Of a DNA stretch of 51,277 nucleotides, positions 41,747-51,207 are shown one piece after another. The stretch covers positions 1 through 51,277 of the forward strand of contig CALANV010000039.1 in assembly GCA_937926175.1 (NCBI GenBank), written 5' to 3'. The number at the start of each line of letters is the position of its first letter. Positions within the stretch are counted from its first letter, which is position 1. This DNA is from an uncultured Rhodospirillales bacterium (lineage in GTDB: Bacteria; Pseudomonadota; Alphaproteobacteria; CACIAM-22H2). The translations under genes and the position numbers were made by a program. Below the pieces are notes generated by a model. It ran no database searches and was not told where the DNA came from. It saw only the letters and a list, made by a program, of their open reading frames with translations.

Positions 41747-42427
41747 GTGCTCAGCATCATCGTTCCGACCCTGAACGCGGAGAAGTCGTTGCCCGGCACG
41801 CTCGCGGCGCTGGCCGAGGCCGCGAGGATGGCGCTTGCACACGAGATCATCGTCAGCGACGGCGGTTCGCGCGACCGCACATGCGACATTGCCCGGCGTT
41901 CGGGGGCACGCGTCGTCGTAGGCAAGCCCGGGCGCGGCATTCAGCTTGCCGCCGGTGCCGCGGCCGCACGCCATGCCTGGCTGCTGTTCCTGCATGCGGA
42001 TACGCGACCAGCACCGGGCTGGGTGCATGTCGTGCGGACGTTCATGACGGCGGCGTCGAACGCGGATCGGGCGGCATACTTCCGTTTCGCGCTCGACGAT
42101 GCGTCGCCCGCCGCGCGACGCGTCGAATCGCTCGCCATGCTGCGATGCCGGCTGTTCGCTCTTCCATACGGCGATCAGGGTCTGCTGATCGCCCGGGCAA
42201 CGTACGAGGCGCTGGGCGGATTCAATCCGCTGCCGCTGATGGAGGATGTCGATTTCGTCCGCCGCATCGGCCGGCGCCGCCTCACGTGTCTCGACCATGC
42301 GGCGGTCACGTCGGCGGATCGTTATCGCCGCGACGGCTGGTGGTGCCGACCGCTGCGCAACCTCACCTGTCTTTCGCTCTATTTTCTCGGCGTGCCGCCC
42401 GCGCGGATCCTCCGGTTCTACGGCTGA
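41747..42427 (+). CDS. TIGR04283-type family 2 glycosyltransferase
   Basis: A 226-aa GT-A-fold transferase starting with GTG: LSIIVPTLNAEKSLPGTLAA, EIIVSDGGSRDRT with the nucleotide-binding acidic residues, FLHADTRPAPGW for the DxD-like motif, and GDQGLLIARATYEALGGFNP for the acceptor side. The TIGR04283 group is often next to a TIGR04282 gene, and in some genomes next to the arsenosugar gene arsS; arsS is not seen here. A C-terminal hydrophobic stretch (LYFLGVPPARIL) is weak for membrane anchoring. Confidence 0.88.
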   Translation: MLSIIVPTLNAEKSLPGTLAALAEAARMALAHEIIVSDGGSRDRTCDIARRSGARVVVGKPGRGIQLAAGAAAARHAWLLFLHADTRPAPGWVHVVRTFMTAASNADRAAYFRFALDDASPAARRVESLAMLRCRLFALPYGDQGLLIARATYEALGGFNPLPLMEDVDFVRRIGRRRLTCLDHAAVTSADRYRRDGWWCRPLRNLTCLSLYFLGVPPARILRFYG

Positions 42428-43035
42428 TGCGCAGGCGCCGTTATCTCGTGATCTTCGCCAAAGTGCCGGCGCTCGGCCGGGTCAAGACGCGCCTTGCGCG
42501 CGGAATCGGTGCGCTGCCGGCGCTCACCTTCTATCGCAATACGCTGGCGACGCTGCTGCGGCGGGTCGCGCGTGATCGCCGCTGGCACACGGTTCTCGCC
42601 GTCGCACCCGATCCCGCCGTGCGTCCGGCACGGCGATGGCCTGCTTCCGTGCCGCGTTGCGGACAGGGCGCGGGCGATCTCGGTCGTCGCATGGGGCGCG
42701 TGATGCGACGCTGGCCGAAAGGTGCGGTCGTGATCATCGGCGCCGACATCCCCGACGTCACCGCACGCCACGTCGCACGGGCGTTCGCGGCACTGGGCCA
42801 TGCGGACGCCGTGTTCGGGCCCGCGACCGACGGCGGTTACTGGCTGATCGGCGCGAGGGGATCGGCGCGGAATACGACGATGTTCGGCCGTGTCCGCTGG
42901 TCGACCGAGCACGCGCTGGCCGACACCCTGCGCAATCTCGCGTGGCGGCGCGTGGCGCTGATCGACGTGCTCGGCGATATCGACGATGCCGCGGCGTATG
43001 CGCGCTGGCGCGCACGGGCGTGTCTTCGCGGTTAG
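42427..43035 (+). CDS. TIGR04282/DUF2064-type nucleotidyl- or glycosyl-transferase-like protein
   Basis: A 202-aa protein of the DUF2064 group with the N-terminal FAKVPALGRVKTRLARGIG (CTP/UTP-pocket-like), GDLGRRMGRVMRR, IIGADIPDVTARH and GPATDGGYWLIGA. Its ATG overlaps the stop of the previous gene by one base (TGATG), so they are co-translated. Both are believed to act on one pathway, but the product is not known. Function as a small-molecule nucleotidyl-transferase-like enzyme is an inference from fold. Confidence 0.88.
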   Translation: MRRRRYLVIFAKVPALGRVKTRLARGIGALPALTFYRNTLATLLRRVARDRRWHTVLAVAPDPAVRPARRWPASVPRCGQGAGDLGRRMGRVMRRWPKGAVVIIGADIPDVTARHVARAFAALGHADAVFGPATDGGYWLIGARGSARNTTMFGRVRWSTEHALADTLRNLAWRRVALIDVLGDIDDAAAYARWRARACLRG

Positions 43036-43130
43036 ACGATCTTTCTTGCGATTCACCTCGGAACCTGAACCGCGAAGATATGAAGACGCGCATGGGTGCG
43101 GCGTACCCGTAAGAAAAGCGGTCGTTCCCG

Positions 43131-43688
43131 CTAGACCGTCACCTTGGGCTTGGCGGTCAGGTGTTCCTGCAGGCGCGGCATGAGTTCGACGAGGTTGCAG
43201 GGCCGATGGCGGTTGTCGAGCTGCCAGCGAAGGATTTCCTCCCAGCCATCGCGGCAGGCGCTCGGGCTGCCGGGCAGCGCGAACAGATAGGTGCCGCCCG
43301 CCACGCCGCCGACCGCGCGGCTCTGCAGCGCCGACGTGCCGACCTTCTGGAAGCTGATCATCCGGAACAGCTCGCCGAACCCGTCGATCTCCTTCTCGAA
43401 GACATGCTTGAACGCTTCCGGCGTCACGTCGCGCCCAGTGACGCCGGTGCCGCCCGTCGATATGACGACGTCGACATTCGGATCGTCGATCCACGACTTG
43501 AGTTGCGCCACGATCGCCTGGCGGTCGTCACGGACGATCGCGCGCGCGACGACCTTGTGTCCGTCGCGCTCGATCAGCTCGACCAGCGTGCGGCCCGACT
43601 TGTCGTCGTCGAGGCTGCGCGTGTCCGAGACCGTCAGAACGGCGATGTTGACGGGAAGGAACGGCCGGCTGTCATCGAGTTTGGGCAT
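43131..43688 (-). CDS. moaB: Molybdenum cofactor biosynthesis protein MoaB
   Basis: A 185-aa MoaB/Mog-type protein that adenylylates molybdopterin or is related to that step. Motifs are NIAVLTVSDTRSLDDDKSG, DVVISTGGTGVTGRDVTPEA, and LFALPGSPSACRDGWEEIL. I chose ATG 43688, which overlaps the end of the lytic transglycosylase gene by 17 bases. No other cofactor genes are nearby. Confidence 0.94.
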   Translation of the reverse strand: MPKLDDSRPFLPVNIAVLTVSDTRSLDDDKSGRTLVELIERDGHKVVARAIVRDDRQAIVAQLKSWIDDPNVDVVISTGGTGVTGRDVTPEAFKHVFEKEIDGFGELFRMISFQKVGTSALQSRAVGGVAGGTYLFALPGSPSACRDGWEEILRWQLDNRHRPCNLVELMPRLQEHLTAKPKVTV

Positions 43689-45561
43689 TGCGGCGCTGAC
43701 CTGTTGCCTCTGTCTCGAGGGCAATGTAGGTCGGCCACTGTCCCGCGGCAACCGCGTCCAGCGACGGGGTCGGATGGCCAAGCCGCTCGCTGTACATCCA
43801 GTAGCTGTAGAGAACGCGGGTGATGAAATGCCGCGTTTCGGGCGACGGCAGACTTTCGATGAAGAGGAGCGCGTCTTCCTCGGGACCGTTGCCCTGATTC
43901 TGACTGCGCGTCCAGCGCATCAGGTTGCCGGCGCCGCCGTTATAGGCCGCGGCAAGGCGGATCAGGTCGCCCTGCACCGATTCGTGCCGCAGCAGCTCCA
44001 CGATGTAACGCTGACCAAGAGCGATGTTGTAGATGGGATCGAGCAGCGCCTCGTGGCCACGGAATGCCTGTCCCTCGAGCACGGCAGCGGTCTGCGGCAT
44101 GATCTGCATCAGGCCGCGCGCGCCTGCGGGACTGATGGCGCGGGCGTTGAAGTTCGATTCCTGACGTATGAAGGCGTAGACGAGCGCACGATCGACCCTG
44201 AATCCGCCGGGCGGCGTCCACGGCGGGATGGGATAGAGCGCGCCGTCGTAGCGCTGCTCGTCGAGATCGGCGAGTTCGCGGCCCAGCCACGTCGCAAGGC
44301 CGGGCATGTTCGCCCGCATGGCCACGGCGAGGAGCGGACGCAGCTGATCCGGCCCGGCGGAGACGTAGAGGCGCGACAGCTCCGCCTCGGCGCGCTCGAT
44401 CTCGCCGATCTGGATCAATGCGAACGCGCGGGCGCCATAGGCCGGGCGCAGGAGCATTTCCACGTCGCGCGCCGTCAGTGTCGGCGGTTCCCAGTTGAAC
44501 GGCATCGGCACGCCGAGCTGACGGATCGCGAGCACGCCGTAGAACGTCCGCGGATGTTCGGCTGCCAGCATCAGCCAGTCATTGACGCGCTCGAAGCGCC
44601 GGCCGCGCGCATGGGCGCGGCTGGCCCAGAACGCACCGGCGGCGATATCCCAAGGCTCGCCGTCCGGCGTGCGCGCCAGCGCCTCGAAGTAGCGGGCGGC
44701 CTCTGCATAGTCGCCTTGCTTGAACAGGGACAGGCCGGCGATCCAGTTGGCACGCGGAACGACGTTGCCGGATCGGGCAGCAGCTGCGCGCGCGAGGGCA
44801 AGCGCGGCACGGTCATCGCCCTGCGCGAAGCGTCCGGCAGCGATCTGCGCCTTGAAGTAATCGATCTCTCCTTCGCTCAGCAGTCGCGCGCTCTGGGGGC
44901 CGTGGACCAGCCGTTCGGCGCTGTCGAGCCGGCCGCGGCGCATCATCTGCCGGATCTGCCGCTTGAGCGCCTCGGCGCTGGCGCGCGCCTTGCCATCGAG
45001 GCTCCGGCCCGGCGGCAATGGCGGCTTGAGCGGCGGCCCCAGATCGTCCGGGGTGGCCCAGTACCGGCTTATCGGTCGTCCCGCGGGCCGGGGCAATGGT
45101 GCCGCGTCCTTGGGAGCGCGGCGCTGCGCCAGGGTATAGATGGCGCCGGCATCCGGATGATCCGCGTACTGGGCGAGCCAGCGCGCAAGCTCGGCATAGC
45201 CGGGCCTCGTCTGCGCATGAAGGTAACGCTGGGCCAGCACATGGCCGAGCAGTCGCCGGTCCTTGAGGCCGGCGATTTGCTGGTCGGCCTCACGCCAGGC
45301 CGCGCGCGACTGCAGCGCGAAGATCTTCCGGTATGCCGCCGCGTCGGCCGGGGAGAGGACGGCCGGAAGCCCGACCTCGCGTTCATCGACGTCGCCGGGC
45401 GCCGGACGTGCCGCAATGCTGCGGTTGTCCGACGCGAGACCGGCGCCCGCGTTCAGGAACGAGGCGAGAAGGCCAACGGCTAACGCCGCGAGCAGGACCC
45501 GCGTCCTCCGCGTCGTTTCCCCTGATCGTGGGCCAGTATTTCCATGCCCCCGGACTGCCAC
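43672..45561 (-). CDS. slt: Soluble lytic murein transglycosylase
   Basis: A periplasmic peptidoglycan lyase of 629 aa. The start is GTG at 45561, with a signal peptide (RRTRVLLAALAVGLLASFL, about 18-37). A large helical alpha-superhelix domain fills about 60-440. The SLT domain follows with catalytic E468 in FIRQESNFNARAISPAGARG, then LMQIMPQTA and AAYNGGAGNLMRW. This domain order is that of the Slt70 family. The start codon is uncertain since no strong ribosome-binding site is seen. Confidence 0.93.
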   Translation of the reverse strand: MAVRGHGNTGPRSGETTRRTRVLLAALAVGLLASFLNAGAGLASDNRSIAARPAPGDVDEREVGLPAVLSPADAAAYRKIFALQSRAAWREADQQIAGLKDRRLLGHVLAQRYLHAQTRPGYAELARWLAQYADHPDAGAIYTLAQRRAPKDAAPLPRPAGRPISRYWATPDDLGPPLKPPLPPGRSLDGKARASAEALKRQIRQMMRRGRLDSAERLVHGPQSARLLSEGEIDYFKAQIAAGRFAQGDDRAALALARAAAARSGNVVPRANWIAGLSLFKQGDYAEAARYFEALARTPDGEPWDIAAGAFWASRAHARGRRFERVNDWLMLAAEHPRTFYGVLAIRQLGVPMPFNWEPPTLTARDVEMLLRPAYGARAFALIQIGEIERAEAELSRLYVSAGPDQLRPLLAVAMRANMPGLATWLGRELADLDEQRYDGALYPIPPWTPPGGFRVDRALVYAFIRQESNFNARAISPAGARGLMQIMPQTAAVLEGQAFRGHEALLDPIYNIALGQRYIVELLRHESVQGDLIRLAAAYNGGAGNLMRWTRSQNQGNGPEEDALLFIESLPSPETRHFITRVLYSYWMYSERLGHPTPSLDAVAAGQWPTYIALETEATGQRRNAQTR

Positions 45562-45659
45562 GCTTCAGTTGATAGGGGGTCGGACCCGGACGCGGCAAGC
45601 ATAAATTATGTCGCCGGCAGAAATGGCTGTGGAAAAAATTCCGGCAATTGCCGTCGAAA

Positions 45660-46481
45660 TTATGAACTCGGATTCTTGAGTCTATTCTTGATCATCAGAA
45701 GATCGCGCCACGAATCCCTTTTTTGTGCCGGCGATCGCAACAGATACGCCGGGTGGTACGTCGCGATGGCGGCGATCGGGCGCGGCAGACCGGGGCTCTG
45801 ATACGTGAACCATTTGCCCCGCGTCTTGACGATCCCTTCGCGGGTTCCGAGCAGCGATTTCGACGCCGTGCCGCCGAGAAGCACGAGAATCTCCGGATCG
45901 ACCAGCTCGATCTGACGTTCGATGAAGGGAAGGCAGACCGCGATCTCGCTGTCGGTCGGCGACCGGTTGCCCGGCGGCCGCCAGGGCAGGATGTTGGCGA
46001 TGTACACGCTCGTGCGGTCGAGTCCGATGCAGGCGAGCATGCGGTCGAGCAATTGGCCGCTCACGCCGACGAAGGGCCTGCCGAGGCGGTCTTCGTCGGC
46101 GCCGGGCGCCTCGCCGACCAGCATGATCCGGGCACGCGGATCGCCGTCGGCAAAGACGAGATTCGTCGCCGTCGCCTTGAGAGGGCAGCCATCGAACTGC
46201 GCCAGTGCGGCGCGCAGCTCTTCGAGTGTACGTGCGGCTTGCGCGATGGCGCGGGCGCTCTGTGCGGGTGCGCTTTGCGGCCGCGGCTTCGGCGCGACCG
46301 CTGCGCCGGCCGGCGTCGACAGTGGAAGCGCGTCGGCGGCGGGCTTGTGTTCGCGTCGAAGCACCGGCGCGTGCGGTGCCTCGACGACGGCGAAGCGATC
46401 CACCGGCACGTCACCGATCGCCTCGTCGGCGCCCATTTCGATGAGCCACTCGAGGGCCGCAGCGGGGTTGACGCGGATCAT
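45660..46481 (-). CDS. Family 4-like uracil-DNA glycosylase, altered Fe-S ligands
   Basis: A 273-aa base-excision enzyme with a variable, Pro/Ala-rich N-terminus (about 1-85). Active-site motifs are LVGEAPGADEDRLGRPFVG (about 121-139), NILPWRPPGNRSPT and YHPAYLL. Family 4 enzymes hold a 4Fe-4S cluster through four Cys. At the corresponding places here I read F96, C99, W167 and C183, so two of the four are gone. The likely role, removal of uracil from DNA, is kept. It is divergent from the ETF-QO gene with 70 bases between the start codons. Confidence 0.88.
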   Translation of the reverse strand: MIRVNPAAALEWLIEMGADEAIGDVPVDRFAVVEAPHAPVLRREHKPAADALPLSTPAGAAVAPKPRPQSAPAQSARAIAQAARTLEELRAALAQFDGCPLKATATNLVFADGDPRARIMLVGEAPGADEDRLGRPFVGVSGQLLDRMLACIGLDRTSVYIANILPWRPPGNRSPTDSEIAVCLPFIERQIELVDPEILVLLGGTASKSLLGTREGIVKTRGKWFTYQSPGLPRPIAAIATYHPAYLLRSPAQKRDSWRDLLMIKNRLKNPSS

Positions 46482-46551
46482 GATTACAAACTAGCACGGG
46501 GGGGTGCACGGTTCGAGTATATGGCCACAACGTGAGCAGGGGGGTCGGCGC

Positions 46552-48213
46552 ATGGCACGCGAAACCATGGAATATGACGTGGTGATCGTCGGCGCCGGGC
46601 CGTCCGGCCTGTCGGCTGCGATCCGGCTGCGGCAGTTGGCGGCCGAAAGCGGGCATGACGTCAGCGTCTGCGTGATCGAAAAGGGCTCGGAGGTCGGCGC
46701 CCACATCCTGTCGGGCGCGGTCATCGACCCGATCGCCCTCAACGAGCTGATCCCGGACTGGGCGGCGAAGGGCGCACCGCTCAACACGCCGGTCACCCAG
46801 GATCGTTTTCTGATCCTGACGGAACACAACCATATCCCGGTGCCGAACTTCCTGCTGCCGCCGCTGATGAGAAATCACGGCAACTACATCATCAGCCTGG
46901 GCAATCTGTGCCGCTGGCTCGCACAGCAGGCCGAGGCGCTCGGCGTGGAGATCTATCCGGGCTTCGCTGCGGCTGAGGTGCTTTACCGCGACGACGGCAG
47001 CGTCAAGGGCGTTGCGACCGGCGACATGGGTGTGGCGCGCGACGGCACGCGCAAGCCGGGCTACACGCCGGGCGTGGAGCTGCACGCCAAATACACGTTC
47101 TTTGCCGAGGGGACGCGCGGATCGCTGACCAAGGAGCTTTTCGAGCGCTACGGGCTGCGCGCCGGTGTCGATCCGCAGAAATTCGGCATCGGCATCAAGG
47201 AGCTCTGGCGTGTCGATCCCGCCAAGCACGTGCCGGGTCTCGTCGTACACACCCAGGGATGGCCGCTGAGCGCGGATACGGGCGGCGGTTCCTTCATGTA
47301 CCACCTCGAGGACAATCAGGTGGCGATCGGGTTCGTGGTCCATCTCGACTACACCAACCCGCACCTGTCGCCCTATGACGAGTTTCAACGCTTCAAGCTG
47401 CACCCGTCGATCCGGCCGTATCTCGAAGGCGGCCAGCGGATCTCGTACGGGGCACGGGCGATTACCGAAGGCGGTCTGCAGTCGATTCCGAAGCTGGTCT
47501 TCCCGGGCGGGGCGCTGATCGGCGATGCCGCAGGATTCGTCAACGTGCCGCGCATCAAGGGCACGCACAACGCGATGAAGACCGGCATGCTGGCGGCCGA
47601 GGCAGCGTTCGCCGCGCTTGCACAAGGGAGTACCGGCGGCGACGAGCTGACGGCGTATCCCGAGGCGTTTCGCAAGTCGTGGGTCTATACCGACCTCTAC
47701 AAGGTCCGGAACGTGAAGCCGGGGCTTAGATGGGGGATGTGGCTCGGCACGCTGCACGGCGGCGTGCACATGTGGCTCAACGACCTCGGTCTCGGCGCGC
47801 TCGTACCATGGACGCTGCACCACAAGAAGGCCGATCACGAGACGCTGAAGCGTGCCCAGGAGTGCCCGAAGATCTCCTACCCGAAGCCGGACGGCGTGAT
47901 CACTTTCGACAAGCTGTCGTCGGTGTTCATCTCCAACACCAACCACGAGGAGGACCAGCCGGTCCATCTGCGGCTGCGCGATCCGACCATCCCGGTCAAC
48001 GTCAACCTGCCGCTCTACGACGCACCGGAGCAGCGCTACTGCCCGGCCGGCGTGTACGAGATCGTGCGGGACGCCGACGGGACCAATCCGCGCCTGCAGA
48101 TCAACGCCCAGAACTGCGTCCACTGCAAGACATGCGACATCAAGGACCCCTTGCAGAATATCAACTGGGTGGTCCCCGAGGGTGGCGGCGGGCCGAATTA
48201 TCCCAATATGTAG
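46552..48213 (+). CDS. Electron-transfer flavoprotein-ubiquinone oxidoreductase
   Basis: Passes electrons from ETF to ubiquinone at the inner membrane: 553 aa. FAD site: YDVVIVGAGPSGLSAAIRLR. Middle blocks: LIGDAAGFVNVPRIKGTHNA, typical for ETF-QO. C-terminal 4Fe-4S ligands are in YCPAGVYEI and NCVHCKTCDIKDP, followed by INWVVPEGGGGP. The ATG at 46552 is preceded by GCAGGGGGG. No etfAB is in the window. Confidence 0.97.
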   Translation: MARETMEYDVVIVGAGPSGLSAAIRLRQLAAESGHDVSVCVIEKGSEVGAHILSGAVIDPIALNELIPDWAAKGAPLNTPVTQDRFLILTEHNHIPVPNFLLPPLMRNHGNYIISLGNLCRWLAQQAEALGVEIYPGFAAAEVLYRDDGSVKGVATGDMGVARDGTRKPGYTPGVELHAKYTFFAEGTRGSLTKELFERYGLRAGVDPQKFGIGIKELWRVDPAKHVPGLVVHTQGWPLSADTGGGSFMYHLEDNQVAIGFVVHLDYTNPHLSPYDEFQRFKLHPSIRPYLEGGQRISYGARAITEGGLQSIPKLVFPGGALIGDAAGFVNVPRIKGTHNAMKTGMLAAEAAFAALAQGSTGGDELTAYPEAFRKSWVYTDLYKVRNVKPGLRWGMWLGTLHGGVHMWLNDLGLGALVPWTLHHKKADHETLKRAQECPKISYPKPDGVITFDKLSSVFISNTNHEEDQPVHLRLRDPTIPVNVNLPLYDAPEQRYCPAGVYEIVRDADGTNPRLQINAQNCVHCKTCDIKDPLQNINWVVPEGGGGPNYPNM

Positions 48214-48325
48214 TCGGACGAGCGGTTTCCCGCCGGACGGAGTAGGCGCGGACCACAGGGCGCGCTATTTTGGAACGACGAGGGAAACTTGGCCGCCGGA
48301 TCGCCGGCGGCGGTTTGAGGCGCAA

Positions 48326-50071
48326 ATGGTGATCGTTCGGCAAGGCGGATCGCGTAAAGGACCGTTCTGGGCGGGAATCGCCCTGACGCTGGGGATGAGC
48401 CTGGGCCTCGTCGCCTGCGCCGGCGCCGAACAGCGCCCGCCCGAACCGTCGGACACCGTCATTTTCGATTCGCCATTCGGCCATTATCTTGCCGCACGCC
48501 ATGCCGAGCGCGAGCGGGATCTGAGCAATGCCGCCCGCTTCGTCGCCAAAGTTCTGGAGCGGGATCCCAACAATCTCGAGATCCTGCACCGCGCCCATCT
48601 GCTGATGCTGGGCGACGGCCGTTTCGCCGAAGCCGTCACGCTCGCGCGCCGTATCGATACGCTGAGCCCGAACAACCCGCCGGCCAACCTGACGCTCGCC
48701 GTCGCCGAGGCACGCAACGGCAACTTCGCCGCCGCGCAACAGCATCTGGACGGCCTGCCGCTGACCGGCGCCAACCGCGTGCTCTTGCCGCTGATACGGG
48801 CTTGGCTCGAGGTCGCCCAGGGGCGGCCGGCGGCCGCGCTCAACGTGCTGCGTGCACTGGACGAGATCGACGGGTTCAGGCCGCTCTACGAGTACCACGC
48901 CGCGCTCATCAACGACCTGACGGGACGGCCCGATGCCGCCGAGGAGCACTATCAGCGGGCCCTTGCGGGCGAGGGCGGCACGTCCATCCGGGTGATCGAG
49001 GCGGCAGGCAACTTCTTCGAACGCCAGGGGCGGCCGGCCGTGGCGCGCCAGATATATACGCGCTACGGTGCGCCGTTCTCTGACTCCGTCCTGCTCGCGG
49101 CCGCGATGGCACGGCTCGACGCCAACGGTCCGCCGCCGCTGCCGATCGTCTCCGACGCGAGAACCGGTATCGCCGAAGCGCTGTTCAACGTCGCCGGGGC
49201 GCTCCGCCAGGAAGGCGGCGGTCAGCTCGCCCTCGCCTATGGGCGGCTCGCGCTCGCCCTCGTGCCGGACAAGCCGGCCGGCCTGCTGCTGGTCGCAGAC
49301 GTGCTCGACAGCGCCGGACGTCACGCCGAGGCGAATGCGCTCTTCGCGCGCATTCCCAGGCAGTCGCCGCTGTGGTGGTCGGCCCGGCTGCGCATCGCCG
49401 AAAACCTCGACGCGCTCGGCGACAGCGAGGCGGCAATTCGCGAGCTTGAGGCGATGGCGGCGGAACGGCCGGAGCGGATCGACGCGCTGGTCACGCTCGG
49501 CCAGCTTTTGCGCATGAAGCAGCGCTTTGCGGAGGCGGCGCGCGTGTACGACGAGGCGATCGCCCGGCTCGATACCGTCGAGCCGCGCCACTGGTCGCTG
49601 TTCTATGCGCGCGGCATCTCCTACGAGCGCTCCAAGCAATGGAACAAGGCGGAGGCCGATTTTCTCCGTGCGCTCGAGCTCCAGCCGGAGCAGCCGGACG
49701 TCCTGAACTATCTAGCCTATTCGTGGGTCGAACAGGGCGTCAACTACGACCGTGCGCTGCGCATGCTCGAGCGTGCCGTCGAGCTCAGGCCGAACAGCGG
49801 ACATATCATCGACAGCCTCGGCTGGGCTCTCTTCCGGCTCGGCAAGTTCGAGGAAGCGGTGCCGCTGCTCGAACGTGCGGCCGAACTGATGCCGGAGGAT
49901 CCGGTCATTCTCGACCATCTAGGCGACGGGTATTGGCGCGTAGGCCGCCTGGCGGAAGCCAGGTTCCAGTGGATGCGCGCCCTCCGCAACAAGCCCGAAC
50001 CCGAGCTGCGGGCCGAAATCGAGCGCAAGCTCGAACGCGGTCTTGCCGCCCAGTCCGAATCCGGCGGCTGA
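48326..50071 (+). CDS. TPR-repeat lipoprotein
   Basis: A 581-aa protein that is exported and lipidated: signal peptide with lipobox LVAC, so the mature N-terminus is C31. The rest is TPR-like helices, best seen in VLERDPNNLEILHRAHLLML, ALELQPEQPDVLNYLAYSWV and HIIDSLGWALFRLGKFEEAV. It likely acts as an outer membrane scaffold; the partner is unknown. The ispE start follows closely, so the two may be one transcript. The ATG at 48326 is chosen for the signal peptide; the frame extends upstream without coding character. Confidence 0.9.
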   Translation: MVIVRQGGSRKGPFWAGIALTLGMSLGLVACAGAEQRPPEPSDTVIFDSPFGHYLAARHAERERDLSNAARFVAKVLERDPNNLEILHRAHLLMLGDGRFAEAVTLARRIDTLSPNNPPANLTLAVAEARNGNFAAAQQHLDGLPLTGANRVLLPLIRAWLEVAQGRPAAALNVLRALDEIDGFRPLYEYHAALINDLTGRPDAAEEHYQRALAGEGGTSIRVIEAAGNFFERQGRPAVARQIYTRYGAPFSDSVLLAAAMARLDANGPPPLPIVSDARTGIAEALFNVAGALRQEGGGQLALAYGRLALALVPDKPAGLLLVADVLDSAGRHAEANALFARIPRQSPLWWSARLRIAENLDALGDSEAAIRELEAMAAERPERIDALVTLGQLLRMKQRFAEAARVYDEAIARLDTVEPRHWSLFYARGISYERSKQWNKAEADFLRALELQPEQPDVLNYLAYSWVEQGVNYDRALRMLERAVELRPNSGHIIDSLGWALFRLGKFEEAVPLLERAAELMPEDPVILDHLGDGYWRVGRLAEARFQWMRALRNKPEPELRAEIERKLERGLAAQSESGG

Positions 50072-50075
50072 AGGC

Positions 50076-50951
50076 GTGTCGCGCGACGGGGCGGCGCGCA
50101 CGGAACGGGCGCGCGCGAAGATCAATCTGTACCTGCACGTGGTGGGCCGTCGCGACGACGGCTATCACCTGCTCGACAGTCTGGTGGCATTCGCCGATAT
50201 CGGTGACGTGGTGATCGTCGCGTCGGCCCCGGATCTCAGCCTTACCGTCGAAGGGCCGTTTGCGTCGGCGCTCGCCGGCGACGACGACAATCTCGTGTTG
50301 CGGGCGGCGCGGGCGCTGGCGACGGCAACGCGCACCCGGGCCGGCGCCGCCCTGCGGCTGGTGAAGAACCTTCCCGTTGCGGCTGGTCTCGGCGGCGGAT
50401 CGGCCGATGCGGCTGCGGCCCTGCGGGCCCTGTGCGCGCTCTGGACGGTTGCGCCGGATCCGGCGGTCCTCGGCAGGATCGCGCTTGGGCTCGGCGCCGA
50501 CGTACCGGTTTGTGTCGACGACAGGCCTGCGTTCATCGGTGGCGTCGGCGAGGCGGTCGCACCGGCGCCGGCTTTGCCGGCGGCAGGGCTCGTCCTCGTC
50601 AATCCGGGCATACCGCTCGCGACACCTGCCGTGTTCAAGGCGCGGACGGGCCCGTTCTCCAGGCCGGCGCGGTTCGATCGCGCGCCGCGCGATGCGGTCG
50701 ATCTTGCCCTGATGCTGCGGGAACGCGGCAACGACCTGACCGCGGCGGCGACAGCCTTGGTGCCGCAGATCGGCGAGGTACTCGCCGCGCTCGCGCAAAG
50801 CCCGGCGTGTCTGTTGGCGCGCATGTCGGGCAGCGGGGCGACCTGTTTCGGTCTTTATCCCGACGAGGCGGCCGCCGCCCGTGCGGCCGCATGGCTGCGC
50901 GAGCGAATGCCCACGTGGTGGATTGCCCCGACGCGGTTGAGCGGTTCGTGA
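50076..50951 (+). CDS. ispE: 4-diphosphocytidyl-2-C-methyl-D-erythritol kinase
   Basis: A kinase of the MEP isoprenoid pathway, GHMP family, 291 aa. N-terminal motif: RARAKINLYLHVVGRRDDGY with the conserved Lys. ATP loop: PVAAGLGGGSADAAAAL. C-terminal motif: ARMSGSGATCFGLYPDE. The start is GTG 50076 (4 bases after the TPR stop); a TTG at 50043 would overlap the TPR gene and is less likely. The ribosome-binding site is poor, so translation may depend on the gene before. Confidence 0.94.
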   Translation: MSRDGAARTERARAKINLYLHVVGRRDDGYHLLDSLVAFADIGDVVIVASAPDLSLTVEGPFASALAGDDDNLVLRAARALATATRTRAGAALRLVKNLPVAAGLGGGSADAAAALRALCALWTVAPDPAVLGRIALGLGADVPVCVDDRPAFIGGVGEAVAPAPALPAAGLVLVNPGIPLATPAVFKARTGPFSRPARFDRAPRDAVDLALMLRERGNDLTAAATALVPQIGEVLAALAQSPACLLARMSGSGATCFGLYPDEAAAARAAAWLRERMPTWWIAPTRLSGS

Positions 50952-51207
50952 GTGGCAGGTTTTTGATATTTTCTAATGGGTTAACGTCATGTGCCCGATG
51001 CAAGGGGAAGGCCGGCTCGACCCATGGCTCGAAACGCGGTCGGCAGCTTGGGATTGGCGATCGCCGTCGATGTTTCCGCCTCGACCGTCGCCCGACTTGG
51101 CATCCCGGGATGACGGCGGGAAGGCGTTGCGTTGTGCTCGACCGGAGGGGGTGATAAGTCGTAATCCCCGTTCGCGGTCTTAATCCATCCGGAGAATTTT
51201 TCCCCCG
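50952..51207. other. Intergenic region upstream of gmd
   Basis: These 256 bases carry an AT-rich patch (50959-50988, with TTGATATTTTC and GGGTTAACG) that is probably part of the gmd promoter, and a GGAGAA near 51191 as a possible ribosome-binding site. I see no gene. The TTAAC here has no proper TTAA partner at the CtrA spacing. Confidence 0.4.

Noticed and set aside
50975..50990. CtrA box at the TTAAC near 50985
   Set aside because: The bases seven positions upstream read TTTC, not TTAA, so it has only one half-site.
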